From Phycicoccus sonneratiae (lineage in GTDB: Bacteria; Actinomycetota; Actinomycetes; Actinomycetales; Dermatophilaceae): a stretch of DNA of 64,000 nucleotides. Below, in pieces: positions 18,094 to 26,488 of this stretch (position 1 is its first letter; the number at the start of each line of letters is the position of its first letter). The stretch covers positions 1-64,000 of the forward strand of contig NZ_JAFDVD010000026.1 in the NCBI RefSeq assembly GCF_016887965.1, read 5' to 3'. Under the pieces are notes generated by a model. That model saw nothing but the letters and a program-made list of their open reading frames with translations. It did not search any database and was not told the origin of the DNA. The translations under genes were made by a program, and so were the position numbers.

Positions 18094-19260
18094 GTGCGCG
18101 TGCTCCTCGCCCCGGACACCTTCGGCACCACGCTGGCGGCCACCCAGGTGGCGGCCGCGATGGCCGAGGGCTGGGCCGAGGGCGCCCCCCACGACGAGGT
18201 CCGCCAGCTGCCCCTCTCGGACGGCGGCCCGGGCTTCCTCGACGTCATCGAACGCGCCGTCGGCGGGACGACCGTCGCGACGACCGTCAGCGACCCTCTC
18301 GGCCGCGAGGTGCCCGCCGCGGTCCTCCTGCACGACGAGGGTGAGCGCCGCACGGCGTGGGTCGAGGCCGCCCAGGCCACCGGGCTGCACCTCCTCGCGG
18401 CCGACGAGCGCGACCCGCGCGTCACGAGCACCTGGGGGGTCGGCCAGCTGCTCGCCACCGCCCTCGCCGAGGGCGCGACGCGCATCGTCGTCGGGGTCGG
18501 GGGAGGCGCGACGAACGACGCCGGCGCCGGGATGCTCGCGGCCCTCGGCGCGGGACCGGCGACGGCGCTGGCCCGCGGCGGGCTGGCCCTCGGGGACGTC
18601 CCGGAGGACGCCCTCGCCGACCTGGCCGAGGTCCTCGACCGGTTCGCCGGCGTCGAGCTCGTCCTCGCCACGGACGACACCACCCCGCTGCTCGGGCTGG
18701 CCGGCACCAGTGCCGTCGAGTCCCCGCGCAAGGGCGCGGCGCCCGAGCACGCCCAGGCGCTCGAGGGGGCCCTCGGCCGTTTCACCGACCTCCTGGTCCG
18801 CGCCCTCCCGCGCCCGCCGATCGACCTGCTCACCGGCGCCCCACGCCGCCTCGACCGCGAGCCCGGCGCCGGCGCCGCGGGTGGGCTGGGCCTGGCTCTC
18901 CTCGCCCTCGGCGCGCGCTGCACCGGCGCGGTGGCCGAGGCGCTGCACGTCACCGGCTTCGAGGTCGCCGCGGCCGGCAGCGACCTCGTCGTCACCGCCA
19001 CCGACCGGCTCGACTGGACCTCGCTGCGCGGGTCGGTCGTCTCCGGGGTCGCCGAGGCCGGGACGGCGGCGGCCCGGCCGGTCGTCTGCGTGGCGGGCGA
19101 GGTCCTCGTCGGGCGCCGCGAGACGATGACCACCGGCCTGGCCGGCTGCTACGCCGTCGCCGACCACCCGTCCGAGGTCGAGGGGATGCTCGCCGACCCC
19201 GTCGGCACGCTGCGGACCCGCACCGCGCGGGTGGCCCGCACCTGGTCGCCCGGCCGCTGA
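18094..19260 (+). CDS. glxK: Glycerate kinase (GlxK/GarK family)
   Basis: A 388-residue glycerate kinase of the bacterial GckA/GlxK type, which phosphorylates D-glycerate using ATP. Family features include LLAPDTFGTTLAATQVAAAM at the start, the LPLSDGGPGFLDV motif, a VVGVGGGATNDAGAGML glycine-rich segment and GAGAAGGLGLALLALGA in the C-terminal part. The GTG start is preceded by TACCCT with six bases between, consistent with a leaderless transcript. Next on the strand is the Fe-S carrier gene; Rv2205c-Rv2204c in M. tuberculosis have the same order. The middle, with GTSAVESPRKGAAPEH, is typical of the family. Confidence 0.92.
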   Translation: MRVLLAPDTFGTTLAATQVAAAMAEGWAEGAPHDEVRQLPLSDGGPGFLDVIERAVGGTTVATTVSDPLGREVPAAVLLHDEGERRTAWVEAAQATGLHLLAADERDPRVTSTWGVGQLLATALAEGATRIVVGVGGGATNDAGAGMLAALGAGPATALARGGLALGDVPEDALADLAEVLDRFAGVELVLATDDTTPLLGLAGTSAVESPRKGAAPEHAQALEGALGRFTDLLVRALPRPPIDLLTGAPRRLDREPGAGAAGGLGLALLALGARCTGAVAEALHVTGFEVAAAGSDLVVTATDRLDWTSLRGSVVSGVAEAGTAAARPVVCVAGEVLVGRRETMTTGLAGCYAVADHPSEVEGMLADPVGTLRTRTARVARTWSPGR

Positions 19261-19414
19261 CCGGACCCCGCCGAGCCCTTGCACGGGGCGCCGACCCGGG
19301 ACGTCACCCCGGCGACGTATCCTGAACGGGTCCGGGAACACCCGGGGCCCCCCACGGGTTGCACCCCGTGACCGGGCCACCGGCCCCTCCACGACCGCAC
19401 GAGGAGACACCTCC

Positions 19415-19786
19415 ATGAGCGACCAGCTCCAGACCACCGAGGCCACCCCCGAGGTCGCCGCGCACGGCGTGGTCCTCACCGACGTCGCCGCGTCCAAGGT
19501 CGCGTCGCTGCTCTCGCAGGAGGGTCGCGACGACCTCCGCCTGCGCGTCGGCGTCCAGCCGGGCGGCTGCTCGGGCCTGATCTACCAGCTCTACTTCGAC
19601 GAGCGCACCCTCGACGGCGACCTCGTCCGCGACTTCGACGGTGTCGAGGTCGTCGTCGACCGGATGAGCGCCCCGTACCTCGAGGGCGCCACCATCGACT
19701 TCTCCGACACCATCGAGAAGCAGGGCTTCACCATCGACAACCCCAACGCGGGCAGCTCCTGCGCCTGCGGCGACAGCTTCAGCTGA
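19415..19786 (+). CDS. erpA: ErpA/HesB-type iron-sulfur cluster carrier
   Basis: A 123-residue A-type carrier that passes Fe-S clusters to target apoproteins. The three cluster cysteines are present in GGCSGLIYQL and the C-terminal SSCACGDSFS (CxC). The core (VLTDVAASKVASLL and IDFSDTIEKQGFTIDNPNA) is standard. An N-terminal extension of about 20 residues is typical of actinobacterial members. A CGAGGAG box lies eight to ten bases before the ATG, and the 154-base leader region is not leaderless. Likely clients nearby are NadA and the Rieske protein, by general knowledge only. Confidence 0.94.
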   Translation: MSDQLQTTEATPEVAAHGVVLTDVAASKVASLLSQEGRDDLRLRVGVQPGGCSGLIYQLYFDERTLDGDLVRDFDGVEVVVDRMSAPYLEGATIDFSDTIEKQGFTIDNPNAGSSCACGDSFS

Positions 19787-19794
19787 CGCAGCCC

Positions 19795-19834
19795 GGACGG
19801 GCCTGGACCCCCGCGGTGGGGTCCGGGCCCGTCC
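19795..19834 (+). terminator. Hairpin terminator after erpA
   Basis: Arms 19795-19811 and 19818-19834 pair over 17 positions with a single mismatch, with a six-base loop. The hairpin begins nine bases after the erpA stop and ends before the promoter of the next gene, separating the two transcripts. Confidence 0.8.
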
Positions 19835-19851
19835 GCGTCCCCGGGTACGGG

Positions 19852-19857
19852 TAGGTT
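19852..19857 (+). promoter_or_regulatory. -10 element TAGGTT, adoK
   Basis: Six bases before GTG 19864, just after the erpA terminator hairpin. Confidence 0.6.
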
Positions 19858-19863
19858 GCTCGG

Positions 19864-20847
19864 GTGCAGATCGCCGTCGCCGGGTCCATCGCCACCGACC
19901 ACCTCATGACCTTCCGCGGGAGGTTCGCCGACTCCCTCGTCGTCGAGCAGCTCGACAAGATCTCGGTCAGCTTCCTCGCCGACCGCCTCGAGATCCGGCG
20001 GGGCGGGGTCGCCGGCAACATCTGCTTCGGGATGGCCGTCCTCGGCGCCCGGCCGCTGCTCATCGGCGCGGCGGGGGAGGACTTCGGCGACTACCGCAGC
20101 TGGCTGACCCGCCACGGCGTCGTCACCGACCACGTCCACGTCTCCGACACCCAGCACACGGCCCGCTTCGTCTGCACCACCGACGACGACATGGCCCAGA
20201 TCGCCACCTTCTACGCGGGGGCGATGTCCGAGGCCCGGATGATCGAGCTCGGTCCGATCCACGAGAAGTGGGACCTCGACCTCGTGCTCATCGGCGCCGA
20301 CGACCCCCAGGCGATGCTCCGCCACACCGAGGAGTGCCGGTCCCGGGGCATCCCGTTCATCGCCGACCCCTCCCAGCAGCTGGCCTTCGCCGACGGCCCG
20401 TTCATCCGCAAGCTCGTCGACGGCGCCGACTACCTCATCACCAACGAGTACGAGTCGCACCTGACGTCGACCAAGACCGGCTGGAGCCAGGAGGAGATCG
20501 ACGACCGCGTGACGACGCGGGTCATCACCCTCGGCAAGGACGGCGCCGAGATCCGCACCAAGGGGCAGGAGCCCGTGCACGTGCCGGTCGCCGGCGACGT
20601 CGAGCGGGTCGACCCCACGGGCGTCGGCGACGCCTTCCGGGCCGGGTTCCTCGTCGGCCTCGCCGGCGGGCTCAGCCACGAGCGGTGCGCCCAGATCGGG
20701 TCGGTCCTCGCCGCCCACGTCCTCGAGACGGTCGGCACGCAGGAGTACCAGGTCGGCCGGACGAGCTTCCTCGAGCGGGTCACGAGCGCCTACGGCGCCG
20801 ACGCGGCCGCCGAGATCGCCCCCTTCGTCCGCACGGTCCGCGACTGA
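19864..20847 (+). CDS. adoK: PfkB-family sugar/adenosine kinase (AdoK/CbhK type)
   Basis: A 327-residue ribokinase-superfamily kinase. The N-terminal signature is GGVAGNICFGMAVLGARPLL, and the C-terminal PfkB motif is DPTGVGDAFRAGFLVGL, with the catalytic aspartate in GVGDAF. The position between erpA and the ctaC region matches Rv2202c, shown in M. tuberculosis to be an adenosine kinase, though annotated for years as a carbohydrate kinase. Substrate by homology is therefore adenosine, but sugar is not excluded. The GTG start has TAGGTT six bases upstream. Confidence 0.88.
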   Translation: MQIAVAGSIATDHLMTFRGRFADSLVVEQLDKISVSFLADRLEIRRGGVAGNICFGMAVLGARPLLIGAAGEDFGDYRSWLTRHGVVTDHVHVSDTQHTARFVCTTDDDMAQIATFYAGAMSEARMIELGPIHEKWDLDLVLIGADDPQAMLRHTEECRSRGIPFIADPSQQLAFADGPFIRKLVDGADYLITNEYESHLTSTKTGWSQEEIDDRVTTRVITLGKDGAEIRTKGQEPVHVPVAGDVERVDPTGVGDAFRAGFLVGLAGGLSHERCAQIGSVLAAHVLETVGTQEYQVGRTSFLERVTSAYGADAAAEIAPFVRTVRD

Positions 20848-20858
20848 CGCGAGGGGTC

Positions 20859-21578
20859 GTGCCCTTCCCGCCCGTCGAGCCGCCGGAGACCCCGTGGCAG
20901 CTCGACGCGGCCCGCGCCACCCCCGGTGACGACCTCGTCGCCGCCGGCGCCGACCTCGAGCCGGGCACCCTGCTCGCCGCCTACCGGCTCGGGCTCTTCC
21001 CGATGGGCCTGGGGCGCGACGGCCACGGCACGGTCGGCTGGTGGTCGCCGGACCCGCGGGGGGTCGTGCCGGTCGGCGCGCTGCGGGTGCGCCCGTCGCT
21101 GCGCAAGGTGCTCGGCCGCTTCGAGGTGAGCGTCGACACCGCGTTCCGCGAGGTCGTCGAGGCCTGCGCCGACCCCTCGCGCGAGGGCCGCTGGATCACC
21201 CCGGAGTTCGTCGACGCCTACACCCGCCTCCACGAGCTGGGCTGGGCGCACAGCGTCGAGGTGCGTCAGGACGGCGAGCTCGTCGGCGGCCTCTACGGGG
21301 TGTCGGTCGGGGGGCTCTTCGCGGGGGAGTCGATGTTCCACCGGGCGCGCGACGCCTCGAAGGTCGCGCTCGTCGAGCTCGTCCGGCGGGCGCACGCCGA
21401 CGGCGACCCGCGACGGCTCGTCGACGTCCAGTGGGCGACCGACCACCTGCGCCGGATGGGTGCCCAGGAGTGGCCGCGGGCGCAGTACCTCGAGGGGCTC
21501 GCGCGAGCGCTCGAGGCGCCTCAGGTCGACCTCGCCGCCGACCTCGCCGCCGACCTCCCGCCGACGCGCACGGTGTAG
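20859..21578 (+). CDS. aat: Leucyl/phenylalanyl-tRNA-protein transferase
   Basis: A 239-residue L/F-transferase, which adds Leu or Phe to the N-terminus of proteins ending in Arg or Lys and so marks them for ClpS/ClpAP-type degradation. Family motifs are present: GTLLAAYRLGLFPMG, WWSPDPRGVVPVGALRV, GLYGVSVGGLFAGESMF and a late VDVQWATDHLRRMGAQEWPR. A GAGGGG box lies only two bases before GTG 20859, which is tight. The 3' end overlaps the converging TusA-like gene by 58 bases. The tail repeats LAADLAADL and looks unconserved. Confidence 0.92.
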   Translation: MPFPPVEPPETPWQLDAARATPGDDLVAAGADLEPGTLLAAYRLGLFPMGLGRDGHGTVGWWSPDPRGVVPVGALRVRPSLRKVLGRFEVSVDTAFREVVEACADPSREGRWITPEFVDAYTRLHELGWAHSVEVRQDGELVGGLYGVSVGGLFAGESMFHRARDASKVALVELVRRAHADGDPRRLVDVQWATDHLRRMGAQEWPRAQYLEGLARALEAPQVDLAADLAADLPPTRTV

Positions 21579-21781
21579 CGCGTCCAGCCGTCCTCGTCCT
21601 CGACGTCGACCGCGTGCCCGCGCATCCGGGCCCAGGCCGGCACGTCGGAACGGGCCGCGACGTCGTCGGCGAGCAGCACGACGACGGCGCCGGGTGCGAG
21701 GTCCCGGGCCGCCCGCGCGACCCGCACCACCGGCACGGGGCACCGGGTGCCACGGGCGTCGACGAGCGGGGGAGCGCTCAC
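21521..21781 (-). CDS. TusA-like sulfurtransferase
   Basis: An 86-residue TusA-family sulfur carrier. The key motif is DARGTRCPVPVVRVARAA, with the Cys-Pro-x-Pro at the start of helix 1 that carries persulfide. The fold continues with VVVLLADDVAARSDVPAWAR and a TRYTVRV strand. The GTG start overlaps the desulfurase stop (GTGA), so it is translated with it. In Streptomyces I recall the same two modules fused in one polypeptide, which supports a working pair. The last ~10 residues (SAARSAARST) run antisense over the end of aat and are probably not conserved. Confidence 0.85.
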   Translation of the reverse strand: MSAPPLVDARGTRCPVPVVRVARAARDLAPGAVVVLLADDVAARSDVPAWARMRGHAVDVEDEDGWTRYTVRVGGRSAARSAARST

Positions 21782-22941
21782 AGGTCCTCGGTCCCCATCC
21801 GGCGCCGGACGGTCCGCACGACGTCGGGCAGCAGCGCGCAGAACCGCTCGACGTCGTCCGCCCGGCCGGGGGAGACCGCGGCGAGCGGCAGGACGACCCG
21901 GAGGTTGCCGTGGGTGAGGACGCCCATCGCGGCGAGGACGTGGCTGGGCCGCAGGACGCTCGCGGTGCACGCCGACCCCGACGTCACGGCGAGGCCGTGC
22001 CGGGCCAGCTCGTCGACGAGCGCCTCGCCGTCGGCGAGCAGCGCGCTGAGCGTGACGACGTGGGGGAGGCGGTCGTCCGGGTCGCCGACGACCTCGACGT
22101 CCGGCACCGTGGCCGCGGCGGCCCGGACGTGCTGCACCAGGGCCCGGGCCTCCTCGGCGTCGGTCGACGCGGCGGCCTCGCCCTGGCGCCAGGCCTCGGC
22201 GGCGGCGAGGGCGAGCGGCACCCACGGCGCGGCGAGGGCCCGCCCCTGCTCGGCCTCGCGGCGCGGGCCCGGGAGCGACCAGCGGGTCCCCGCGCGCACC
22301 GCCAGCAGCCCGAGCGGCGGGCCGCCGAACGACGCGGCGTCGGCGACCACGACCGACCCCGCCGCGGGCAGGGGGTCGCGGCCCAGCGAGGCCGTGGCGT
22401 CGAGGAGGAGCGGGACCCCGGCGGCCCGGGCGGCCGCGTCGAGGGTCGCCAGCGGCTGGCGTGTCCCGACCTCGCCGTTCGCGCTCTGGAGGACGGCCGC
22501 GGCCACCCCGGGCTCGCCGAGCGCCGCGGCGAAGGCGTCCTCGTCGACCCGGCCGGAGGCGTCGACCGGCACCGGCTCGGCGTCGCGTGCCCCGAGGAGC
22601 AGGACCGAGCGCTCGACGGCCGAGAGCACGACCCGCTCACCGACCCGCCGCCGGGCGTGCAGCAGACCGCGCAGGCCGACGTCGAGGGCGTCCTCGGCGC
22701 TGGGGTGGAGGGACAGCTCGGCGGGGGCGACGCCGAGCGCCCCGGCGAGGACGGCGCGGGCCGTGTCGAGGTGCGCACGGGCGGCGCGGCCGGGGGCGTG
22801 GCGGGCGGCGGGGTCGCCCCAGACCGCCCCGACGGCGGCCTCGAGGGTGCGTGCGGCGAGCGGGTGCAGGGGCCCCCGGGAGGCGTCGAGGACACCCTCG
22901 GGCGGAGGGGTCGGAGAAGGTTCGACGGTGGTGTGCGCCAC
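21778..22941 (-). CDS. Cysteine desulfurase-like (aminotransferase class V) protein lacking the PLP lysine
   Basis: A 387-residue NifS/IscS-fold protein. It has the expected fold landmarks: VLQSANGEVGTRQPLA (cofactor-contacting region), LLLDATASLGRDP (the aspartate that pairs with the PLP ring), VVTLSALLADGEAL, and a mobile loop TSGSACTASVLRPSHV with the persulfide cysteine. Where the family has SAHKxGGP, with lysine holding PLP, this protein reads DAASFGGPP, with Ser204 in the lysine position. It may be catalytically altered or only a sulfur-acceptor partner. The GTG start has TACCGT six bases upstream; it diverges from ctaC and is coupled to the TusA-like gene. Confidence 0.85.
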   Translation of the reverse strand: MAHTTVEPSPTPPPEGVLDASRGPLHPLAARTLEAAVGAVWGDPAARHAPGRAARAHLDTARAVLAGALGVAPAELSLHPSAEDALDVGLRGLLHARRRVGERVVLSAVERSVLLLGARDAEPVPVDASGRVDEDAFAAALGEPGVAAAVLQSANGEVGTRQPLATLDAAARAAGVPLLLDATASLGRDPLPAAGSVVVADAASFGGPPLGLLAVRAGTRWSLPGPRREAEQGRALAAPWVPLALAAAEAWRQGEAAASTDAEEARALVQHVRAAAATVPDVEVVGDPDDRLPHVVTLSALLADGEALVDELARHGLAVTSGSACTASVLRPSHVLAAMGVLTHGNLRVVLPLAAVSPGRADDVERFCALLPDVVRTVRRRMGTEDL

Positions 22942-22947
22942 GGCTGC

Positions 22948-22953
22948 ACGGTA
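22948..22953 (-). promoter_or_regulatory. -10 element TACCGT, desulfurase-like gene
   Basis: Six bases before GTG 22941, back to back with the ctaC promoter. Confidence 0.6.
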
Positions 22954-22987
22954 GCCCCCCTGCATGCCCCGGAAGGTACCCGTGCAG

Positions 22988-22993
22988 TAGGGT
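22988..22993 (+). promoter_or_regulatory. Putative -10 element TAGGGT, ctaC-ctaD-ctaF
   Basis: Would start transcription near base 23000, leaving a leader of about 35 bases with an AAGGG ribosome site before GTG 23035. Unlike most neighbours, this operon is not leaderless. Confidence 0.5.
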
Positions 22994-23034
22994 TTGCACC
23001 GATCGTCAGTCCCCCGACCCGAAGGGTTGCAGCG

Positions 23035-23919
23035 GTGCGTCAGCAGGACCTCTCCACACCCCGCCGCCGGCTCGGCACCCTGGTGCTCCTCGGCGCGGTG
23101 GGGACCCTCGCGCTCGGTGGGTGCGCCAGCGGCGACCTCCGTGGCGACCACACCACCGGATGGCTCCCGCACGCCGTCACCGAGGGTGGCGAGCGCGTCA
23201 CCTCGCTCTGGATCGGCGCCTGGATCGCGGCCATCGCGGTCGGCCTGCTCGTCATCGGCCTCATCGTCTGGTGCATCGCCGCCTACCGCCGCGCGCACGA
23301 CGACACCGAGCTGCCCGTGCAGCTGCGCTACAACATCCCGATCGAGATCCTCTACACCGTCGTCCCGATGCTCATGGTCGTCGTGCTCTTCTACTACACG
23401 GCGCGTGACGAGGCCTACCTCGTCGACACCTCGAAGAAGCCCGACCTCACCGTCAACGTCGTCGGCAAGCAGTGGAGCTGGGACTTCAACTACGTCGAGG
23501 ACGACACCCACGAGGTCGGCACGCAGGCGATCCTCACCGGGAAGCCGGGGGCCGAGGAGACCATCCCGACCCTCTACCTCCCCGTCGGCGAGCGGGTCGA
23601 GTTCGTCCTCACCGCCCGCGACGTCATCCACTCGTTCTGGGTGCCGGCGTTCCTCCAGAAGATGGACATGATCCCGGGGCGGGTCAACCGCTTCCAGGTC
23701 GTGCCCACCCAGGAGGGCCAGTTCAAGGGCAAGTGCGCCGAGCTCTGCGGTGCCTACCACTCCCAGATGCTGTTCAACGTCAAGGTCGTCTCCCGCGAGG
23801 AGTACGACGCCCACATGGCCGACCTGCGGGCCGCCGACCAGACCGGCCTGCTCAACAACACGCTCAACCGTGAGCAGCTGATGGAGGGCCAGGACGCCCC
23901 GACCGGTGGAGGGAACTGA
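23035..23919 (+). CDS. ctaC: Cytochrome c oxidase subunit II
   Basis: The 294-residue CuA-bearing subunit of the aa3 oxidase. The N-terminus is a lipoprotein signal: [10 protein letters not shown] hydrophobic stretch and LALGGCAS lipobox with Cys30. Two membrane helices follow (about 60-85 and 105-125). The outer cupredoxin domain has [11 protein letters not shown], the aromatic electron-entry region, and the CuA site [12 protein letters not shown] (Cys234, Cys238, His, Met). AAGGG before GTG 23035 gives a normal ribosome site. It overlaps ctaD by one base (TGATG). The promoter is probably the TAGGGT at 22988. Confidence 0.97.
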   Translation: MRQQDLSTPRRRLGTLVLLGAVGTLALGGCASGDLRGDHTTGWLPHAVTEGGERVTSLWIGAWIAAIAVGLLVIGLIVWCIAAYRRAHDDTELPVQLRYNIPIEILYTVVPMLMVVVLFYYTARDEAYLVDTSKKPDLTVNVVGKQWSWDFNYVEDDTHEVGTQAILTGKPGAEETIPTLYLPVGERVEFVLTARDVIHSFWVPAFLQKMDMIPGRVNRFQVVPTQEGQFKGKCAELCGAYHSQMLFNVKVVSREEYDAHMADLRAADQTGLLNNTLNREQLMEGQDAPTGGGN

Positions 23920-25700
23920 TGAGCGCCGCCAGCGACAGCCCGATGTTCCGCGAGGCCAGTGGTGCCCACGCGCGCAGCTACCGCCTCGCCCCGGGGTCCA
24001 CGGTCGTCAAGTGGGTCACGACCACCGACCACAAGGTCATCGGCAACCTCTACTTCATCACCGCGTTCATCTGGTTCCTCCTCGGCGGGGTGATGGCCCT
24101 CGTCATCCGCGCCGAGCTCGCCGAGCCGGGCCTGCAGATCGTCGACAACCCGGACCAGTACAACCAGCTGTTCACGATGCACGGCACGATCATGCTGCTG
24201 CTCTTCGCGACCCCGCTGTTCGCCGGGTTCGCCAACGCCCTCATGCCGCTGCAGATCGGCGCCCCCGACGTCTCGTTCCCGCGCCTCAACATGTTCGCCT
24301 ACTGGCTGTACCTGTTCGGCGGCATCATCGCCGGCGCGGGCTTCCTCACCCCGGGTGGTGCGGCGGCCTTCGGGTGGTTCGCCTACGCCCCGCTGTCCGA
24401 CAACACCTACAGCCCCGGCATCGGCGGTGACCTCTGGGTCTTCGGCCTCGCGCTCGGTGGCTTCGGCACCATCCTCGGTGCCGTCAACTTCATCACGACG
24501 ATCCTCACGATGCGTGCGCCCGGCATGACGATGTTCCGGATGCCGATCTTCACGTGGACGGTCCTCGTCACCTCGATCCTCGTGCTCCTGATCTTCCCGG
24601 CCCTGGCCGCCGCGCTCTTCGCGCTCGGCGCCGACCGACGGTTCGGGGCGCAGGTCTTCGAACCGGCCAGCGGTGGCGCCATCATGTGGCAGCACATCTT
24701 CTGGTTCTTCGGCCACCCCGAGGTCTACGTCATCGCCCTGCCGTTCTTCGGGTTGATCTCCGAGATCCTCCCGGTGTTCTCGCGCAAGCCGATCTTCGGC
24801 TACAAGACCCTCGTCTACGCGACCATCGCCATCGCGGCCCTGTCGGTCAGCGTCTGGGCGCACCACATGTACGTCACCGGCCAGGTGCTCCTGCCGTTCT
24901 TCGCGATCATGACGATGCTGATCGCGGTCCCGACCGGAGTGAAGTTCTTCAACTGGATCGGCACGATGTGGGGCGGCAAGCTCGACTTCTCGACGCCGAT
25001 GCTCTGGGCGCTCGGCTTCCTCGTCACCTTCCTCTTCGGTGGCCTGACCGGCATCATCCTCGCCAGCCCGGCCCTCGACTTCCAGCTGTCCGACAGCTAC
25101 TTCGTCGTCGCGCACTTCCACTACGTCGTCTTCGGCACCGTGGTGTTCGCGATGTTCGCCGGGTTCTACTTCTGGTGGCCCAAGCTCACCGGGCGGATGC
25201 TCGACGAGAAGCTCGGCAAGATCCACTTCTGGATGCTGCTCATCGGCTTCCACACGACCTTCTTCGTCCAGCACCTGCTCGGCATCCAGGGCATGCCCCG
25301 GCGGTACGCCGACTACATGCCCGAGGACGGGTTCACCCTCGGCAACCAGATCTCCACCGCCGGGGCCTTCCTGCTCGGCGCCTCGATGCTGCCGTTCATG
25401 TACAACGTCTGGAAGACCTGGCGCACCGCCCCGCTCGTCGAGACCGACGACCCGTGGGGCTACGGCGCCTCGCTCGAGTGGGCCACCTCGTGCCCGCCGC
25501 CGCGGCACAACTTCGACCGCATCCCCCGCATCCGCTCCGAGCGCCCCGCGTTCGACCTGCACCACCCGGAGGCGGCCCCGGCCGGCACGCACGACGCCGG
25601 GCACACCAAGGACAGCTCCCTCGTCTCGGCGCTCGGCCCGGCTGACCTCGAGGACAACGCGTTCGTCGAGGAGCACGACCGCACGGACAAGGAGCTCTGA
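23919..25700 (+). CDS. ctaD: Cytochrome c oxidase subunit I
   Basis: The 593-residue catalytic subunit with haem a, haem a3 and CuB, and about twelve membrane helices. Recognisable family parts are [19 protein letters not shown] (haem a histidine), [17 protein letters not shown] (CuB ligand and His-Tyr crosslink region), [10 protein letters not shown] (CuB histidines) and [17 protein letters not shown] (haem ligands). The hydrophilic C-terminal tail of about 60 residues is typical for actinobacteria. The ATG overlaps the last base of the ctaC stop, and ctaF follows after three bases. Confidence 0.98.
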   Translation: MSAASDSPMFREASGAHARSYRLAPGSTVVKWVTTTDHKVIGNLYFITAFIWFLLGGVMALVIRAELAEPGLQIVDNPDQYNQLFTMHGTIMLLLFATPLFAGFANALMPLQIGAPDVSFPRLNMFAYWLYLFGGIIAGAGFLTPGGAAAFGWFAYAPLSDNTYSPGIGGDLWVFGLALGGFGTILGAVNFITTILTMRAPGMTMFRMPIFTWTVLVTSILVLLIFPALAAALFALGADRRFGAQVFEPASGGAIMWQHIFWFFGHPEVYVIALPFFGLISEILPVFSRKPIFGYKTLVYATIAIAALSVSVWAHHMYVTGQVLLPFFAIMTMLIAVPTGVKFFNWIGTMWGGKLDFSTPMLWALGFLVTFLFGGLTGIILASPALDFQLSDSYFVVAHFHYVVFGTVVFAMFAGFYFWWPKLTGRMLDEKLGKIHFWMLLIGFHTTFFVQHLLGIQGMPRRYADYMPEDGFTLGNQISTAGAFLLGASMLPFMYNVWKTWRTAPLVETDDPWGYGASLEWATSCPPPRHNFDRIPRIRSERPAFDLHHPEAAPAGTHDAGHTKDSSLVSALGPADLEDNAFVEEHDRTDKEL

Positions 25701-25703
25701 CCC

Positions 25704-26117
25704 ATGCGAGCGATGGAGCGCATCGGCATCCTCGTCGGGGTGTTCGCCTTCCTCATGGCGGGCATCTACGGCTACTGGACGAGCACGACCGACCTCGGCA
25801 TGGAGTCGGTCGGCGTCACCGGCCTGATCCTCGGTGGCCTGCTCGGGTTCATGATCGCCTGGTACCTCTGGATGACCCGGCGCAAGCTCGACCGCGACCC
25901 CGCCGACGACCCGCTGGGCGACATCGACGAGATCCAGGGCGAGTACGGCTTCTTCAGCCCGCATTCGTGGCAGCCGTTGTTCCTCGCGGCCGCCGCGGCG
26001 ACCTGCTTCCTCGGCCTGGCCGTCGGGTGGTGGCTGTTCATCATCGGCGCGTTCTTCGCCATCCCGGCCCTCGTCGGCTGGACGTTCGAGTACTGGAAGG
26101 GCGAGCACGCCCTCTGA
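25704..26117 (+). CDS. ctaF: Cytochrome c oxidase subunit IV (actinobacterial type)
   Basis: A 137-residue actinobacterial subunit IV of the aa3 oxidase. It has four hydrophobic segments: about 6-25, 33-53, 92-108 and 110-125. The conserved central stretch is DEIQGEYGFFSPHSWQPL. It lies three bases after ctaD and ends the ctaC-D-F transcript nine bases before the end of the converging zincin gene. It corresponds to Rv2199c. Confidence 0.95.
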   Translation: MRAMERIGILVGVFAFLMAGIYGYWTSTTDLGMESVGVTGLILGGLLGFMIAWYLWMTRRKLDRDPADDPLGDIDEIQGEYGFFSPHSWQPLFLAAAAATCFLGLAVGWWLFIIGAFFAIPALVGWTFEYWKGEHAL

Positions 26118-26126
26118 CCCGGTGGG

Positions 26127-26480
26127 TCATCCCCAGCCGAGCTCGTGCAGCGCGTCGTCGTCGATGCCGAAGTGGTGGGCGATCTCGTGGACGACGGTCA
26201 CCGCGATCTCGTCGGTCAGCTCCTCGAGGTCGGCGCACATCCGGGTGAGCGGCCCGCGGAAGAGGACGATGCGGTCGGGGAGGGTGCCGGAGGCCCAAGG
26301 GTCGCCGCGCTCGGTGAGCGGCACCCCGTCGTAGACCCCGAGCAGCTCGGGGTCCTCGGCCGGGGGCTCGTCCTCGACGAGGAAGACGACGTTGTCGAGC
26401 ATCGCCATGAGCTCCTCGGGCACCTCGTCGAGGGCGTCCTCGACGATGCCGTCGAACGCCTCGGGGGAGAGTGGTTCCAC
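26127..26480 (-). CDS. Small zincin-like metallopeptidase-family protein
   Basis: A 117-residue protein of the PF06262-type zincin family. The metal site is VVHEIAHHFGIDDDALHELGW: HExxH followed by GxxD, the 'HExxHxxGxxD' pattern of these minimal metalloproteases. Preceding segments (ILFRGPLTRMCADLEELTDEI) are characteristic. It starts with GTG 26480, eight bases after the beta-lactamase-fold gene's stop, so the two are likely co-transcribed. No peptidase activity is established for the family as far as I know. Confidence 0.88.
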   Translation of the reverse strand: MEPLSPEAFDGIVEDALDEVPEELMAMLDNVVFLVEDEPPAEDPELLGVYDGVPLTERGDPWASGTLPDRIVLFRGPLTRMCADLEELTDEIAVTVVHEIAHHFGIDDDALHELGWG

Positions 26481-26488
26481 CGGCCCGG

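Noticed and set aside
19279-19323. TTGCAC and TATCCT as a promoter for erpA
   Set aside because: The spacing of 33 bases is far outside the 16-19 bases needed.
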